Shown in pieces: positions 42,958 through 56,627 of a stretch of 64,000 nucleotides of DNA. Source of the DNA: Mrakia gelida. Taxonomy: Eukaryota; Basidiomycota; Tremellomycetes; Cystofilobasidiales; Mrakiaceae. Position 1 is the first letter of the stretch. The number at the start of each line of letters is the position of its first letter. The notes below the pieces were generated by a model. It had not been told where the DNA came from and did not search any database. It saw only the letters and a list, made by a program, of their open reading frames with translations. The translations under genes and the position numbers were made by a program. The stretch is taken from positions 1,240,001-1,304,000 of the forward strand of contig BRON01000005.1 in assembly GCA_024345305.1 (NCBI GenBank), read 5' to 3'.

Positions 42958-43602
42958 GGTTCGCGAGAGCTGCAGTGGTGAGCCTCGTCGCGTTCTTCCC
43001 CTTCTCGCGACGAAACGTCAAGCTGACGCGATTCCTTCTTCTTTACTTCCAGGTGTGGTTAGGTGTTGAGATAAGGATGGACTTGGAAACGATGACGGAC
43101 GCGGTATGCTTGATCTCTCGTGAGTGCTGTCTCGTCGCGTCCGTTCTCCTCCAGCTCGACGCGACTTCGAACTGACCTGCTTCTCTCTTCTTCTTCGTCG
43201 CCGTCTCCCAAGCACTCGAAACATGATCGCTCAACGATGCTATGATACCTCTCGACTCCCAACCCAAGATCTTCTCACTGCGAAAGAGCTCCCTAGACTT
43301 TCGAAGTCGAAGAGTCGACGTCGACGCCGCTTTCGTTCGCGTTTCTCTCCCTCCCTCCCCTCTTCTTTGCAGTGCTTCTTTTCGAATCTTCCAGACAGCG
43401 GACATTCAGCACCCTGCGATCTACTCAAGACTCCACACTCCCCGACGCAAAATTTCAAACCCTTCTCTCTCGGATCCTTTCCTCTCTTCTCTTCTCTTCC
43501 TCATCAACTCCGTCGCCCCTCTCTCTCGCCCGCCCTCTCCAAACCACCATCTCGCCTCCCCGGCTTTCTTTCTCCTCCCTTCGGATCTTGGAACAACCAA
43601 CA
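42958..43602. other. Region between paralog F and the large F-box-like gene
   Basis: Contains two splice-consistent blocks (about 43053-43103 and after 43212) but no assembled ORF. It may be spliced 3' UTR of paralog F or 5' UTR of the next gene. T/C-rich tracts precede the ATG at 43603. Confidence 0.35.
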
Positions 43603-46600
43603 ATGGAGCAACTAGCAGGTCAGTCTCACCTTCCACTCCATCACTCTCTGCTTCCTCTTTTCTCGAGAGAAAGGAACGGGAGGATCGCAACGAAGCTCAC
43701 CTTCTGCCTCCCTCTCCCTCCTCCCTTCTTCCCTTCCCTCGTAGACGAAACGCTCCGTCTGATCTTCTCCTACCTCGCCAACCCCGACTCCCTCTCTAAA
43801 GTCAGCAAGCGACTCAACGAGGTCTCTAAGGATCCGTACACGAGGTCCCAGGTGAGTCAAACTCGAACGGTGGCGAGGGAGAGAGGGAGGAGATGGGTGA
43901 AGATGAGAGGAAGCTGAGTTTTGTGGGTGGTTTGGTTTGATGATTTGTGGCAGTTCTTCCTCGTAAACCATGGAGCTACTCATGCTTTCTGGGCTGCGTT
44001 CTGTAGGAGTGCGTGCTTGACGGAGGATGTCATCAGTGTGAGTTCGAGAAGAGAAGGGGAGAGGAGGGAGGGGAGGAGAGAAGGTGGAGCAAGGGAGGGA
44101 GGGAGGGAGGGAGCGAGAAGGCCTTCTTGGGAGAGGAAGAAGCTGCAGAGGGAGGGAGACTGCGAGAGCATGTTTCCTCTCTCGAGTGACGAGGATGTAG
44201 GGATAGCGCAGAAGAGAAGGGAGAGAGAGACACGGCTGAAGGGACGGGACAGGGGAATGTGATTGAGGTCGCTCGCATGAGAACGACCGTCCTTCCTTCC
44301 TTCGTTGCAGAAGCTGATCCATCTCTTCTTCATCAATCCCACACAGATCCTTCACAGCAGTGGCGCTCACATCTCTCGATACCTCACTCGTCCGTCCGCC
44401 TCTTCCTCAAGCTCCTCCCGTTCTTGTCCGCGCGTCGCACATCTCGAATCGACTGTTCCGAGCTCACGTCTTTCCCTTGCTTCCCTCCCTCCCTCGCTCC
44501 CTCCTCAGAAATGGTCAATCACGCCTACAACCGAGGGTCTCGAGTCTCAGCATGTCCCTCGAGATGGGCTCAGCATCCAAAGCTCTCGTTCCACGTCTAC
44601 GCTCACTTCATGAAGGTGAGTCGAGAAAAACGACGAGAAGGAAGTCTTTCCTCGACGTCCATGTTCTGACTCGAGTCTTCCTATCATCAGCTCTCGGCAG
44701 CTCTCTACAAGGAACTGGACCCTAACAAGAACGAGGACGACGGGACCAAGTTCCTCGCTTGGATTCGACGTTCGTCCCCCATTCGCTCGTCTCTCCTCCC
44801 TCCCTCCCACCCTCCCTTTCGAGCTCGATCTGACTCCTCGCGCTCTTCTTCTTCGGATCAACAGAGAAGCAAGGCCACAAGAGTGCTCGAGAGAAGCAGA
44901 TTACATGGGACTTCATTGAGAGCATGTTCAAGGACGTGAGTCTCTTCGGTCTGCGTTTCGAGGAGGAGGGTGAGCGACGCGCCGAGAGCTGACCTTCGCT
45001 CTTCCTCCTCGAACTCGACAGTACGGCTTCATCCCCTTCGCTCCCAAAGATCACATCCTCACCTCGTTTCCAGCAGCTCTCGCTCTCGACCATCGAATCC
45101 TCCCTCTCGCTAAGAAGAACGGGTTGTCGTTCGACGAAGGTCAGTCGCGTCGTCGCCTTATCTCTCGTGGTCGTACTCTCGTGTCTCCCAGCTGATCTCG
45201 TCCTCACCCCTTCTTTCTCTCCTCTTCTTTCCTCCCTGTACCCTGTGCGCACGCACGACCACACACAGGCTTCAGAGACTTCGTCTTCCGTCAAGTCTTC
45301 GAATCGACGGGAGAAAACGTCGACGCCGTCCCTGGACAGCGAGCCATCGCCATCTCCAACGCCGTGAAGGAGCTCATCGAGATCGACGACGAGCTGTTCG
45401 TCTCGAAGAACGTGGTTGGAGAGATCTTGATGGAGATTGGGACGAGAAAGGCTGCTTTCGAGAGCTTGAAGGTTCTGGATGATGAGGTGAGGCCTGATCT
45501 CGCTTCGCTTCTCTTCTTCTTCCCGTCCGACGATAACTGACCTTTTTCTCGGTTCGAACAGGGACATCTTCGATTCGGTCTGGGAGAGGGTGTTCGAGAG
45601 TTGATCAAGACGTTCAGGAGCACGCGATCCATCACGACCAAAGGAGAGACGTGAGTTCGATTGCTTTCTCGCGGCCCTCCGAAGAATTCGAGGCTGAATC
45701 TTTCCTCCTTGTCGCCTCCAGCATCCAAGAACTCTTCCGATCCTTCCCGACGGAAAATGCCATCGTTCGAGAGAGTGAGTCTTGTCGATCTCGAAGCGCG
45801 TCCATCGAGCCTTCGCTCATCGTCCCCGTCCTTTTCTCCCTCCCAGTCGTCATCACCACCGTCTTCCTCGAGGACAAGGACGTCGATACCACTCTGGAAA
45901 ACCTCGAATCCCTCGAGCTTCTTCCTCTCACGGAGCGAGACATTCAAGGAGTTCTCGCGAACAGCTTCTCTGATCGAGTGAGTCGAGTCGCGTCGGGCAT
46001 TCGAGCGAGTCTCACGACTGACACTCAACCTTTCCATCCGCCTTTCAGGTCTCTTCCAAGATCCTCGACTTTGTTAAGGACGCTGAGGACCTCGACTCTA
46101 ACGAGCTCGTCTTTGGATCCGCCGTTCGAGCCCTCGATAACCCTTGCAAAGGGTTCTACCTCCTCCAGGTCTCAAAGAAGCTTCTCTCGCTTCGAGACGA
46201 CGCCGACTCGGAGGACGAGGACCGCTCGAGGGCCGATATCGCTGAACTCAAGAGCGTTCTCTCGAAGAAGATCCGATCCAAGAAGTTCGCTCTCGACCTC
46301 AAGGAGCTGAAGGAGGATCCCCTGAAGGCTGGTGGTCCCTCGGACAAGTTCAAGACGAAGCGAGTGCTCGTCTCTCTCTCGTTTGCTTCCCTACTTCGTC
46401 GCGTCGAACCTGACCAGCGTCTCGATATTTTCTTCGGCAGGACTCGAATCGCATACGACTACGAAGGCCGAGCCGACCCCTATCACCTTCGTTCTACTCG
46501 TTACGGTTCCGACTTCCACGACGAGGACATCGACGCGGACGCGAGCGACGACGGGCTCGACGGGAACCTCGACGATCACGATCAGGCTTCCGGAGTCGAA

Positions 46601-49473
46601 GCAGGAGCTATGGAGGTTGAAGGAGCTTCAAACGCTGGAGGAGGAGGAGATGGAGACGTCGAGATGGGAGAGGCTGGTCCTGGACCCTCGACTGCTGCTG
46701 CCGCTGCTGGGAAGGTCGCGTCTTCGGAGTCTGGAAGAGGAGGAGGAGACAAGGTCGACGTGGGTGGGACGATGCAGCAGAGGACGTTGACCGCGAAGCT
46801 TGGGTACGTCGATCTCTCTATCCTTCTCTTTTTTTGCTAGCGTATCTCAATGTGCTTCGAGTCGAAGCTCGAGCTGACACCGCGTTCGTTTTCTCCAGGG
46901 AGGATCAAAATCAACAACGACCACGACGACGACGATATCGAGCCTACTACTCCTCCGCCTTGGACAAGCCCGAGGAGAGGAAGAAGTTCCCAGAGAATAG
47001 TCTCCCCGTCGCCGCCTTCGTTCTCGACCTCTTCGGACCCAACCACCTTTGCGCGAGGATCTTCTTCGAACATGGTCAGTCGACGTCGCGCTCGTTCGTC
47101 CTCTCTCCAGTCCTCAGTCCTCCTGACTCTACTCTTCTTCTCTCTTTTTCTACAGCTCTCGTCAATGGGAACGCTCGTCATCTCTCTTTCGCCATCGGTG
47201 AGTCCTTACTCGAAGCGTCGACGAAGGAAAAGGAACAAGACTGACCTCTTCGCGTTATGTTTCGTTGCGACCTTCCAGCTGAGGGGACTCTCGTCAGTAC
47301 TCGACACTTCAAGGTAAGCTTTCTCCCCCTCGTCCGCAACCTCACGAGCTGCAGCTGACTCCATTTTCCGTCTCCATCAGATCCTCGCGAAACTCGGTCG
47401 ACCCCCTGTAGGTCTCTTCGCTTGAAGTCATCTCTCGAAGTCGCGCTGATCTTTCTCCTCTCGCTTCGGTTTCTTTCAGCTCCCAAGCCTGTGGGTAGCT
47501 CTCGAGCACCAGGAGTTCTACGAGGAGGAGTTCGATGATGACGCCGAGGAGGACGAGAAGGAGATCAAGGCGAGGGCTATCGAGGTCAGTCTTGGAAGTC
47601 GCGTCGTTCGCCTCGCTCTCGCTCGGGACCTGACTTCCCTTCTCTTTCTGGCAGTCAACTCCCCAACCTCGACGAGACTCCACCATCGCTGCTTCAGTCG
47701 AGCCTGCTCCCATGGACGTCGACGCTGCTCCCATCGCTCCTGCTTCCGCCGCGTCCGATCCTCCAGTCAACGTCGACGAACAAGCCGCTCCTCTCGCTCC
47801 TCCCCCTCCTCCCTTTCCGGCTCCCTCCACCACCACCGATGCTGCCTCCACCTCTACTTCTCTCGTCGCCTCTCGTCCTCGTCGATCGCTTGGGAAGCAG
47901 CACTACGACGTAGATCTCAAAGAGGAGGAAGACGTCGACGAAGACTTCGAGGACGACGCGTCTTCGAAGTCGAAGGGAAGGAGAAAGGTTGATACGAAGG
48001 GGAAGGGGAAGGCTGTTGATAAGAAGGGGAAGGGTAAGGAGGTCGTTGCACCTGTCGCCGATAAGAAGGGGAAGGGAAGAGAGGTTGTAGGGAAGGAGGA
48101 CAAGAAGTCGCTGGGTCCGTACGAGAGGGAAAGGGTGAGTCTTTTCGTCGTCTCGAGAGATCTTCGAGTGATTCTCGTGACTGACTCGACGCGTTTTTTT
48201 TTTTTTCGATCAGCTCAAGTGGATCGTGTTCCTCTGGGAGATGCTCAAAGCCGAGGATGCGACGCTCAAGCTTCGAAGTCAGTCACTTCGCGCTCGTCGT
48301 TGACGACTCTCGCTCACAAGCTGACTTCTCTTCTTCTTCCTTTTTTTTAAAAATCCCCTAACAGGGAAGGAACAAAAAGCCAACGCCGTCAAGGGGAAGC
48401 GAGCTGAGCCGGTTAAGAAGACGGCTTTCCACAAGAGGTTCGTTTTCTGGCTCGATTTTCTTTCGCTCCGTCTCCCTCCAGCTGACTCGTTTTCCTTCTC
48501 CCCCCTCAGTCTCGTCACCCACTTCGCCATCCTCTGCAATGTTGACGTTATCGAACGATCTAACGCCAACGTCCCCGCCGTCGCCAACTACTCCAAACTC
48601 GCCGCTGCCAACGGACGTGCCTCGAAGGACGCGTACCAGTCGGACGACTCTGAGGAGGACGAGATCTCCGAGGAAGAAGAGGAGGAGAACGACGACGAGA
48701 TCGACCACGACGAGGATGAACGACGATCTACCAACGGTCGAGAGGAGGACGAGGAAGTCGACGAAATCGTCGAGGACGACGAGGAAGAGGAGGAGGACGC
48801 TCCCACCACCAAGGTCGTCCCTTCGAAGAGGAAACGAGCCGCCGCCAAACCCAAAGCCAACCAGTCGTCTTCGTCGAAGTCCAAGAAACCTACCGCTTCC
48901 TCCAAAGCCAAAGCCAAACCCGTCGCCGCCACCACCACCGCTCGAGGAGGAAAGAAGAGGAAAGTCGCGTCGTCTCCCGCTCCCTCCGTCGCCTCGACCT
49001 CCAAGTCCAAAGCCAAAGCCAAATCCACCTCGAAACCCAAGTCCAAGCCCGGACCCAAACCCAACGCTACCAAGTCCAAAGCTGCTCCTACCGCGAAGTC
49101 CAAGCCTAAGGCGAAGACGGCTGCGAAAGGAAAGGGCAAGACGACGAAGGGGAGGGGAAAGGGGAAGAAGGTCTCCGACGACGACGAAGAGGAGGAGGTT
49201 GACGAGATCGAGGAGGACGAGCTTGAGGAGGACGAAGAAGAGGTGATGGGTGGTGCGAAGGGTGTGGGTGTTGGAGATGGGGAGAGTTCGTTGAGTGAGC
49301 TTTCGGACGAGGAGGACGATGCGGCGGGAGCGGGAGCGGGAGTCGAAGAGATGGACGAGGGTGGGAGTGGATCGAAAGCTGAGGGAGGTGCTGATGATTC
49401 GGGAGTCTTTGTCGATGATGAGGATGGAGAGATGGTTGACGAGCTCGCTGCTGGGGAGGAGAAGGAGGAGTGA
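43603..49473 (+). CDS. Large F-box-like protein with acidic and Lys/Ser-rich tail
   Basis: About twenty short exons, the first being 43603-43618, 43745-43851, 43954-44037, 44311-44389 and 44509-44615, with in-phase joins; the stop is TGA 49471-49473. The N-terminus is F-box-like: DETLRLIFSYLANPDSLSKV then SKRLNEVSKDP. The next segment (FFLVNHGATHAFWAAF, ILHSSGAHISRYL, HFMKLSAALYKEL) continues as a long helical region with FRDFVFRQVFESTGENVDA and LESLELLPLTERDIQGVL. The last third is very different: Asp/Glu runs, KGKGKEVV-type repeats, a short conserved-looking patch (LKWIVFLWEMLKAED to SLVTHFAILCNVDVIE), then alternating acidic blocks and SKSKKPTASSKAKAKP-type basic blocks. The basic/acidic tail suggests a nuclear or chromatin location. 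I recognise no enzyme domain. F-box function is an inference from residues 5-45 only. Confidence 0.72.
44093..44112. repeat. (GGGA)n microsatellite in an intron
   Basis: Five tandem copies of GGGA inside the third intron of the large F-box-like gene. Likely slippage-prone. No function implied. Confidence 0.7.
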
Positions 49474-49848
49474 GCGTCTTGCTTTGGTTCTTGCTTTGGT
49501 CTCGGTTCGATTCTCAGTCTCGCTGTCTCGTAGTTTCCGTTCTTCTTGTTTAGCATGAGTCTTCGCGTTTTTCTTATCTTCTGTAGCCAGTTGAACGAGA
49601 CCTCTCGAGTAGCCTGAGCAGCTTCAGCAACGTAGAGTCGCGACGCGACGAGAGTTCGATTCGTATCAACATCGTGGTATCGAGAAAAAGAGAAGCGTAC
49701 GGAACAGCAGATGCAGCAGTCGAGAAGGGTAAACATGTACGTAGAGAGTATGAGAGATAATATAACGTTCGTCGAGAGGTCGTAAGACTTTTTAGGTATG
49801 TGTGTGTTTTCGAGAAGAGATGAGCGAGAGAAAGAAAAACAACGAGAA
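49474..49848. other. Convergent intergenic region
   Basis: 3' flanks of the large F-box-like gene (+) and of the CSC1-type gene (-), with a T-rich stretch after 49474. No supported exon. Confidence 0.4.
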
Positions 49849-52800
49849 CTAATCCATCACACCGAGCGCTCTGAGCATCGTCGAGCCACCCCTGCGGAGC
49901 ATAACGAAAAGCGAAACAAAGTCAGTCAAAGTCAGTCACTAGAGCCTCAAAGAGAGGCTGTAGGAAAAGAAGAAACGAGCGAACCTCTTGAGACGCGACC
50001 CCTCCTTCTCCGTCAACTCCCTTTCCTCCTTCCGCTCCTTCGTCCTCGCCTCCCTCTCCTCTGACAAGATCTCCTCGAGCAAAGCGTCCTTCACCGACAC
50101 CTGACTGTTCGACCTATCCCTTCCTACCACTCCAGTGCTACCCTCACCACCGTGCGAAGGAGGCGCGAGCGAATTGGAGGCGTGTCGGAACGAGGGAGAG
50201 TTGAAGATCGAAGCAACGCGACGACCTCCCGAGGTGTGGGATCCAGCGATGGAGATGTGCCGACGAGGTGGACGAGCTCCTTTGGGTTTGGGTCGAGCGA
50301 GGATACTGGTCTTGGATCGACCGAGGGAGGTAGGAGTCCGAGGTCCGGGAGGTTGGGACGATCCAGCAGCGCCAGGCTCGACTTCTTCTCGAAGCTCCTC
50401 CTGATCCTCGTAGTCGTCGTCGTCCGATCCGCTCTCTGGATCCGCCATGAGAGCTGCGAGGTTGATCCGCTGTGGAAGATAAGAAGATGAGTCAGTTCAC
50501 GATATCGAAACCTCAACGAAGGAGGAAGTCAAACTCACCTCGGTTCCGTTGAGACGAGGTTGTTTCTTCCCGAGAGAGGTCGACGAGGACTTCGACGGCG
50601 AACGCATCGGTGAGGTAGGCGAACCACGAGGAGACAAGCGAGGAGGTTGCTCTCTCTCTGGACTGTCCGTGATGATGATTCCTGGGCTCTCTCGAAGTTC
50701 TCCGAACGTGTCCAGCTCCGTCTCTTGTTGCGCGTCGTCGGTGTTGTAGTAGTCCTCGGGTTCCTCAACGACGATAACGCCGTCATCGTCGGCGAGATCG
50801 GCAGCTCCCCAGGCTCCGATACGACCTGATCCTCCGAGGGAAGTCTCGAGAGAGCGAGAAACTTGGAAAGAGAGAAAGACGAGTGTCAGCTCCCGACGAA
50901 TCGAAGGAAAGCGAGACGCGACTCAGACTCACGCTCGACGGTGTCCTCGAGATCGAGAGTCCGGAGAGGATGTCTTGGAAGCCAGAGAGCGAGAGGTAGA
51001 GGATCGACGTAGGCACTGATGAAGGTTGGGCGGAGAAGTCAGCGAAAAGTGACGAGAGTCGAGGGGAGGGAGATCAACTCACGGCTGGAATCCGTATCGT
51101 CTTCCGTCGTGAGGCGTGTCATCCCAAGCTACTGGCGACTTCCGACTCGTTACGACAGGGTCTTCCTTCGAGATGACGTGCTGAGTATGATCTCCGGGTG
51201 TGAGAGGGTCGTCCTCGAGCGGTGGTGGGAAGTTCGCTTCCTCCTGCGACGGCGCCGATGAAATCTCCTCTGGTTCGTGAAGGTTGGCGACGCTCTTCTG
51301 CCATCGGTTGTCGAACCTCGCGAAGAGAGGAGCGATGAGTCTTGATGGTACCGAGATGAAGGGTGACTGGGAGGAGATGGATGCGGTCTCGACGTCGAAG
51401 GGGACCGGTTTCCGACGAAGAGGAAGAAGGCTGACCGAATCGCGACGACGAGGGACTGTCGAGTAGCTGAACCGAGGGTGGAAACCTTCTCCTGCTCGCA
51501 TCCTCCAGGTGGCGAAACGTCCCATCGAAGCTGATCCTGAAGCGGCGGTAGGTGGCTCGGCAATCTCGACAGCTCCATGACCGTCCGACGAAGTCCCATC
51601 GAGCTGTTGAGCAGGGTCGTCTTGAACGTCGACGATCGCTGATGGAGAGCGCATCATGGGCGGAGCTCGACCTCGGGAGATAGCGTAGAGACCTTCGGCT
51701 TCCTCGAGGGCGAGAGCGGCATATCGAGACTTGACGGCGCGAGTGAGGCTGGAAAGCGAAGGCGAGGGAGACGCGTCAGTTCTCGCACTTCGGTTCGACT
51801 CTCGAGGGCGAACAGACTCACAGGACCTTGGTCGAAAGAGTTACGATGATGAGAACGACGGTGAGTCCAGTGAGAACCCACTGCTTGATGATGATCATCA
51901 TCGCGAGGAAGACGATTTGGGCGACTGGAACGGAACGAGATCGGCCGGGAAGTCAGATCGAGTGAGGAACAGAGAAGACAGCGATGAAGGTGCGATAAGA
52001 AGAGATAGAGACTCACGAGCATGACCGTCAAGAGTATACCTGAGCAAAACAGAAGCGTCAGCCTTCGCTTCTCGGACGAAGGATGGACGCGACGACGAAA
52101 GCGACTCACCTCAAGAACCGGATGGCTGCTCGAGTTCCGTGTAGCTCGTACTGGTGTTGGTAGACGTGAAGCAGCTGATTCTTGAAGACGGCTGAGAAAC
52201 ATGAAGGAGTGAAGGAGGTGTTAGCACGAGAGCGTCGAGAAAGGATTTGAGACGAGGACGAACGATAGGCGACGGCGAAGTAGATGAGACCGAATGGAAG
52301 CACGAGGGGGTTCAAGACTGCGAGGGGATGTCAGTCAGGACACAGTGGAGCTCGGGAGAGCGAAGAGACCACGGCAAACTCACTGGCGAAGAGAACGATG
52401 ACTCCCCTACGAGAGCGAAGATCGGCAGAAGAACGAGAGTCAGTTTGGCCGCTTCTCCGAACAGAAAGGATTCAGGACTAGACTCACAGAGATGTAATGT
52501 GAACAGGAGCCCAGTAGAAGTAGTTCCTGGAACAGGCGACGCGAAGGACCAAGTTCAAAGTCAGCGAGGTCGACGCGACGACTCATTTTCTGTCTGCTCT
52601 CGAAGCTCGAAGACACTCACCAAAACCTCGGCTCCATCCCCTGGTCCCTTTGCCTCGGAACCTTCGAAGCTCGGATCCCGAGGTAAAACAGCAACGGCAA
52701 CCCGAGCATGAAGTTCTCGAAGAACGATGTCAAACTCGTTTGGAGGATGAGCTGCGAAGGACGAGATGAAGTTCGAAGAGCAAGGTTAGCGTCCGAGATG

Positions 52801-55800
52801 CGAATTAAGCGGGGAGAGAGCGGAAGAGAGGCAGCGATTGTTAATACGGAGGGAGACGTACCCATCCGGCGTAGAAAGGAGCAGCTTGAGGGAAGGACGA
52901 GGCGATGACCTTGAGGAGTTCCGCCGTGGTAAAGATGTTTTGGAACGAGAGGATGAAGGACTGGAGCGAGGTGACTCCGATGCAGAAGAAGATGACGACG
53001 TTGCACATGAGGAACCTGGAGAGCGAAACGGGGAAGGTCAGTCTTTGCTCGACGTCGATCAGAACGGCAGCTCGAAGGCGGGATCCTTACCTGTAGAATC
53101 TACTTCCGATAACGTTGTGAAGTTCCGACTTGGTGGTGATGGTTTCCGCTTGCTGTGAGGTCAGAAAGAGAAGGAAAGGTCAGTTCGACGACGAGGAGAG
53201 ACGAGACGAGGCGCGACGAAGGGAACGAACCTTCGAGATGACGAGCAGGAGAAGAGGGATCAACAGGGTGAGGATCGAAACGAGGAGCGTGGGGATCAGA
53301 GAAGTGAGGGTAGCAGCCGTTTTAGGGTTGCGATCGAGGTAGCCTTGAATGGGAGGGAAGATGGCGGCGATGTTGGCGATCTGAAGTAAGAAGGGGTCGA
53401 GGTCAGTTTGTTGCTCGAGATCGGGACGAGAGGCTACACAATAGGAATAGAGAAGGAGGGACAAGCTTACGGAAGTGAGAGTGACGAAGAACGAGATGGG
53501 GATCTAGACGCGCGAAGAAGAAGAAGACGGAAGGTCAGTCGCGCCGCTCGATATCGCAGCCGACGAAGGACGAGGAACTCACAATCCAGATAACCGTGAA
53601 AGCCCAAACACCAAGAGCAACGACCCAGCCTCTAACGAACTCGGTTCTATACGTGTTCCTCATCAGTCTAACCCAGTCGAGATCTCTAAAGTCCGGTGCA
53701 GCACTGAAAAAACGGACGAACGGGACGAAAACACGGTCAGCTCGTCCTATTCCTCTCTCACCCTTCAAAGATCGAGTTCACTCACGCCACATCACAAGCG
53801 AGCCTCTTCCTCGGATGACTCTCCATCCTCTTCTTGACGAGTCTAGCGATCTTGGGGTTCCGGAAGGTGACGAAGGCGGTGGAGGAAGCGGTGAAGCTCG
53901 AGACGGGACGAGAGGTCTGTTCTTCGATGAGGGAGGTGAGGAGGTTGAGTTTGGCGGAGAGGTAGTCGATCAGAGGAGCGTTTTGGTTTCGGAAGACTGC
54001 GGGCGAGAGGGAAGAGCGGCAGATGGTCAGCGAAAAGAGGACGAAAGGGAAGGAAGACGAGAGACAAGACGCGTCGACGGAACTCACGTGATGTGAGATG
54101 CGTGAGAGGTTGATAGGGATCCAAGAGCGCTCGAGGAAGAGTATGAAGCATCTACGAAGAGTGAGTGCGAGAGCAAAAAGCGTCAATCTCTCTCGAATGC
54201 GAGGGCAGGCCAGCAAACGTCGCATCGCCGGACTCACCTCCCAAATCGTCCTCTCATCCTCCTCCTCCCCCGTCTCATCCAAAAACCTCCCCAACACCTT
54301 GAACAAAAACTCCCTCTTCTCCCTCTTACTCATCCCCGACACATCCATATCCCTCCAATCCTCCCTTTCCTGCTCCTCTCCAACCCTCCTAACCTCACTC
54401 TCCTTCTCTCCCCCTCCCCCCTCCTCCTTCGAACAACTCCCCCTCGGCTTCCTCTTCGCACCCTTCTCCAAATCCCCCGTCCCCATCTCCCCCATCTCCT
54501 CCTGCTCCTCCCCTTCCTCATCCCTCACCTCCCTCCTCCTCCTCCACCCTCTCACCCCTCCAGGCTTGACCCCCGTTTCCCGCAAGACGCGTCGATCCTT
54601 CTCCCTCCTCACAGCTCCCATCACCTTCGTCACCAAAACGATGTGAGCCAGCTCCAATCGTTTGAGAACGTCCATCCTTCGTTCTCGGAGCTTCTCCAAC
54701 TCCAGCATCCTCCGAATCACCACTATCTCAGTAATGAACGGTTCCTCACAATCCTCCTCCAGTTCCCCTTCGACTCTCGCTCCAGCTCCAACCCCCCCAG
54801 CCCCCTCCCCTCCCAGGAAGCCCGCTCCAACACCCAGTATCTCCTTCCCTGTATGCTTCTTGTCCCCAAGGATCCCATAGCGGTTGCACCCGTCCTCGAA
54901 GTAGGCTCGGAGGGTCTCCTCCGTTCGCATCGAGGGTGGGATGTTGGTGACGATGACGGTTCGTTGTCTCCACCCTCGAGGACCTTCGTTGGTGATGGGT
55001 TTTTGGTCGGGAGTGTAGATGGTGGCTGTTGAGAAGGCTGAGTGGGAAGTGAGGGTTCGGGTGGGGTGGCGGGGTTGGGTTGATGGGAAGGGGAAGTTTG
55101 AAGGAGGAGGGGGGAGGGAGGGGGTTGAGGAGGGGAGAGGGATGTTGCGGGGATCGATGGCGTTGGGTCCGGTTGGAGAGGAGGAGGAGGAGTTGAGGAA
55201 AAGGGGAGGAGGGGGGTGAGGGGAGGAGAGTTGGTTGAAAGTCGAGGAGGAAAGCTGGAGTCGTTGGTGAGGATGGGAGAGTTGTTGCTGGGGTTGATGA
55301 GCGGAGGTTGAGGACGAGGAGAGGGTAGTAGGAGGAGAATCGCGAGGAGGAGGAGTGATGGAGGCTGCTTTCATAGCGTGGTCGAGGGTGTGGTGGAGAG
55401 TGCTTCGACGATCTGTCGAACGAACACGCGACGCGACGGACGAACGAACGAAAAGTCAGCGCTCTCGCTTTTCCTCCCTTCATTCGAGCCAAGATGAAAA
55501 AATAAACTCACACCTAATAGCCCCCCAACTCAACCAAACCAGAGCAACCACCCAACTCGCCAAAATCCAGATCAAAATGACCAGATGCACCCAGAGGTAC
55601 TTCCTCCCCTTCTCGGTCAGGATGAGCGAGCTCAAACTCGCCTTGACCATGCTCGTGTTGGAGATATCCTTGGGCGAGTACGAGATGTGAAGAGGCATCA
55701 GGACGGGGAGGACCGTCAAGGTGAGGAAGCCGACGTAGAAGACTGAACACGAACGAACGGAGAGGTCAGCTCGAGCCTCCTCGCGAAAGGGAGAGCTTTG

Positions 55801-56627
55801 GTCGACTCACAGCAAGCTCGTAGATATCGAACATGAACCGTTGCGTCCACTCCACATCTCAGAGGCATATCCCCTTCCGGGAACCATATGGCAGCCCAGA
55901 ACCAAGCGAACGGGTAGCGCGAGAGAGGTGGGGAGGGGGTTCTGTTCGAGGTGAGCGAGGAGAGCGAGGTGAGGTGGCCGAGCGACGAAAACAAGCGAGG
56001 TAGATAAGATAGCGGGAGAAGAGAAACGAAGGGTCAGCTCTCGCAAAATGAAGATCTTCATCTTTCCCTGCTCCTTCGCCAAGCCAGCGAGAGAAAGGTC
56101 TAAAGAAAGACCCTGCTCGCTCTCGCTCCCCCTCCTCGTTCGCTCGAACTGACCTTGACCAACTCCTCGCCTGATACAAGTATCCGAACTCCCAGCTCTC
56201 CCTACTCTGATCGTCTCTCGGTGATTTAGCTTTCCTAGGATCTCCCCTCCGACGTCGGATCCGACGGAAAGTCTCGTAGCCTAGGGAACAGATGGCTGTG
56301 AGAACGGAAGTCGAACGAGGGGAGGGTCGGAGGGAGGGGGGAAGGTCAGCTCGACCGGAGAGGACCTGTTGTTTCGAAGGATGGGGTGAGAAGCGCCGAC
56401 TCACCAGCCACACAAGCTGAAACGTAGATGTTGGAGAGAAGACCTGAGTATTCACTGTAGACGATGAAGCGAGAGCGAAAGCAGGGCGTCAGGACACAAA
56501 GGGAAGAAGGAGGAAGGAGAGGAGGTGCGAGCTCGACCTCCCTTGGCCTCCCTCCGTTCTTTCGCTGGCGAGAGAGAAGGGGGAGAGGGACTCACGCTGA
56601 ATACGTTCGATCTTGAATCGTAGCCAT
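49849..56627 (-). CDS. CSC1: CSC1/OSCA-family stress-gated cation channel
   Basis: Fungal member of the osmosensitive calcium-permeable channel family (TMEM63/OSCA, older name DUF221) in the plasma membrane. About 20 exons run from ATG 56627 (MATIQDRTYS) to TAG 49849-49851. N-terminal membrane segments come first (SACVAAICSLGYETFRR; YPFAWFWAAIWFPEGDMPL followed by CGVDATVHVRYLR; VILIWILASWVVALVWL). The cytosolic domain starts at RTVIVTNIPPSMRTEETLRAY and has the family signature LPRALLDPYQPL, TAFVTFRNPKIA and APDFRDLDW. The pore region has VLNPLVLPFGLIYFAVAY with seven or so helices. Two parts are unusual: a 90-residue Ser/Pro/Gln-rich insert before the cytosolic domain, and a charged insert of about 150 residues (EEEDE, KKRK-like) inside it. 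The C-terminal tail is long and disordered, ending in GGSTMLRALGVMD. The start gives the expected N-terminal membrane segment. Confidence 0.88.

Noticed and set aside
48588..49736. 382-aa minus-strand Ser-rich ORF
   Set aside because: Antisense of the acidic/basic tail of the large F-box-like protein.
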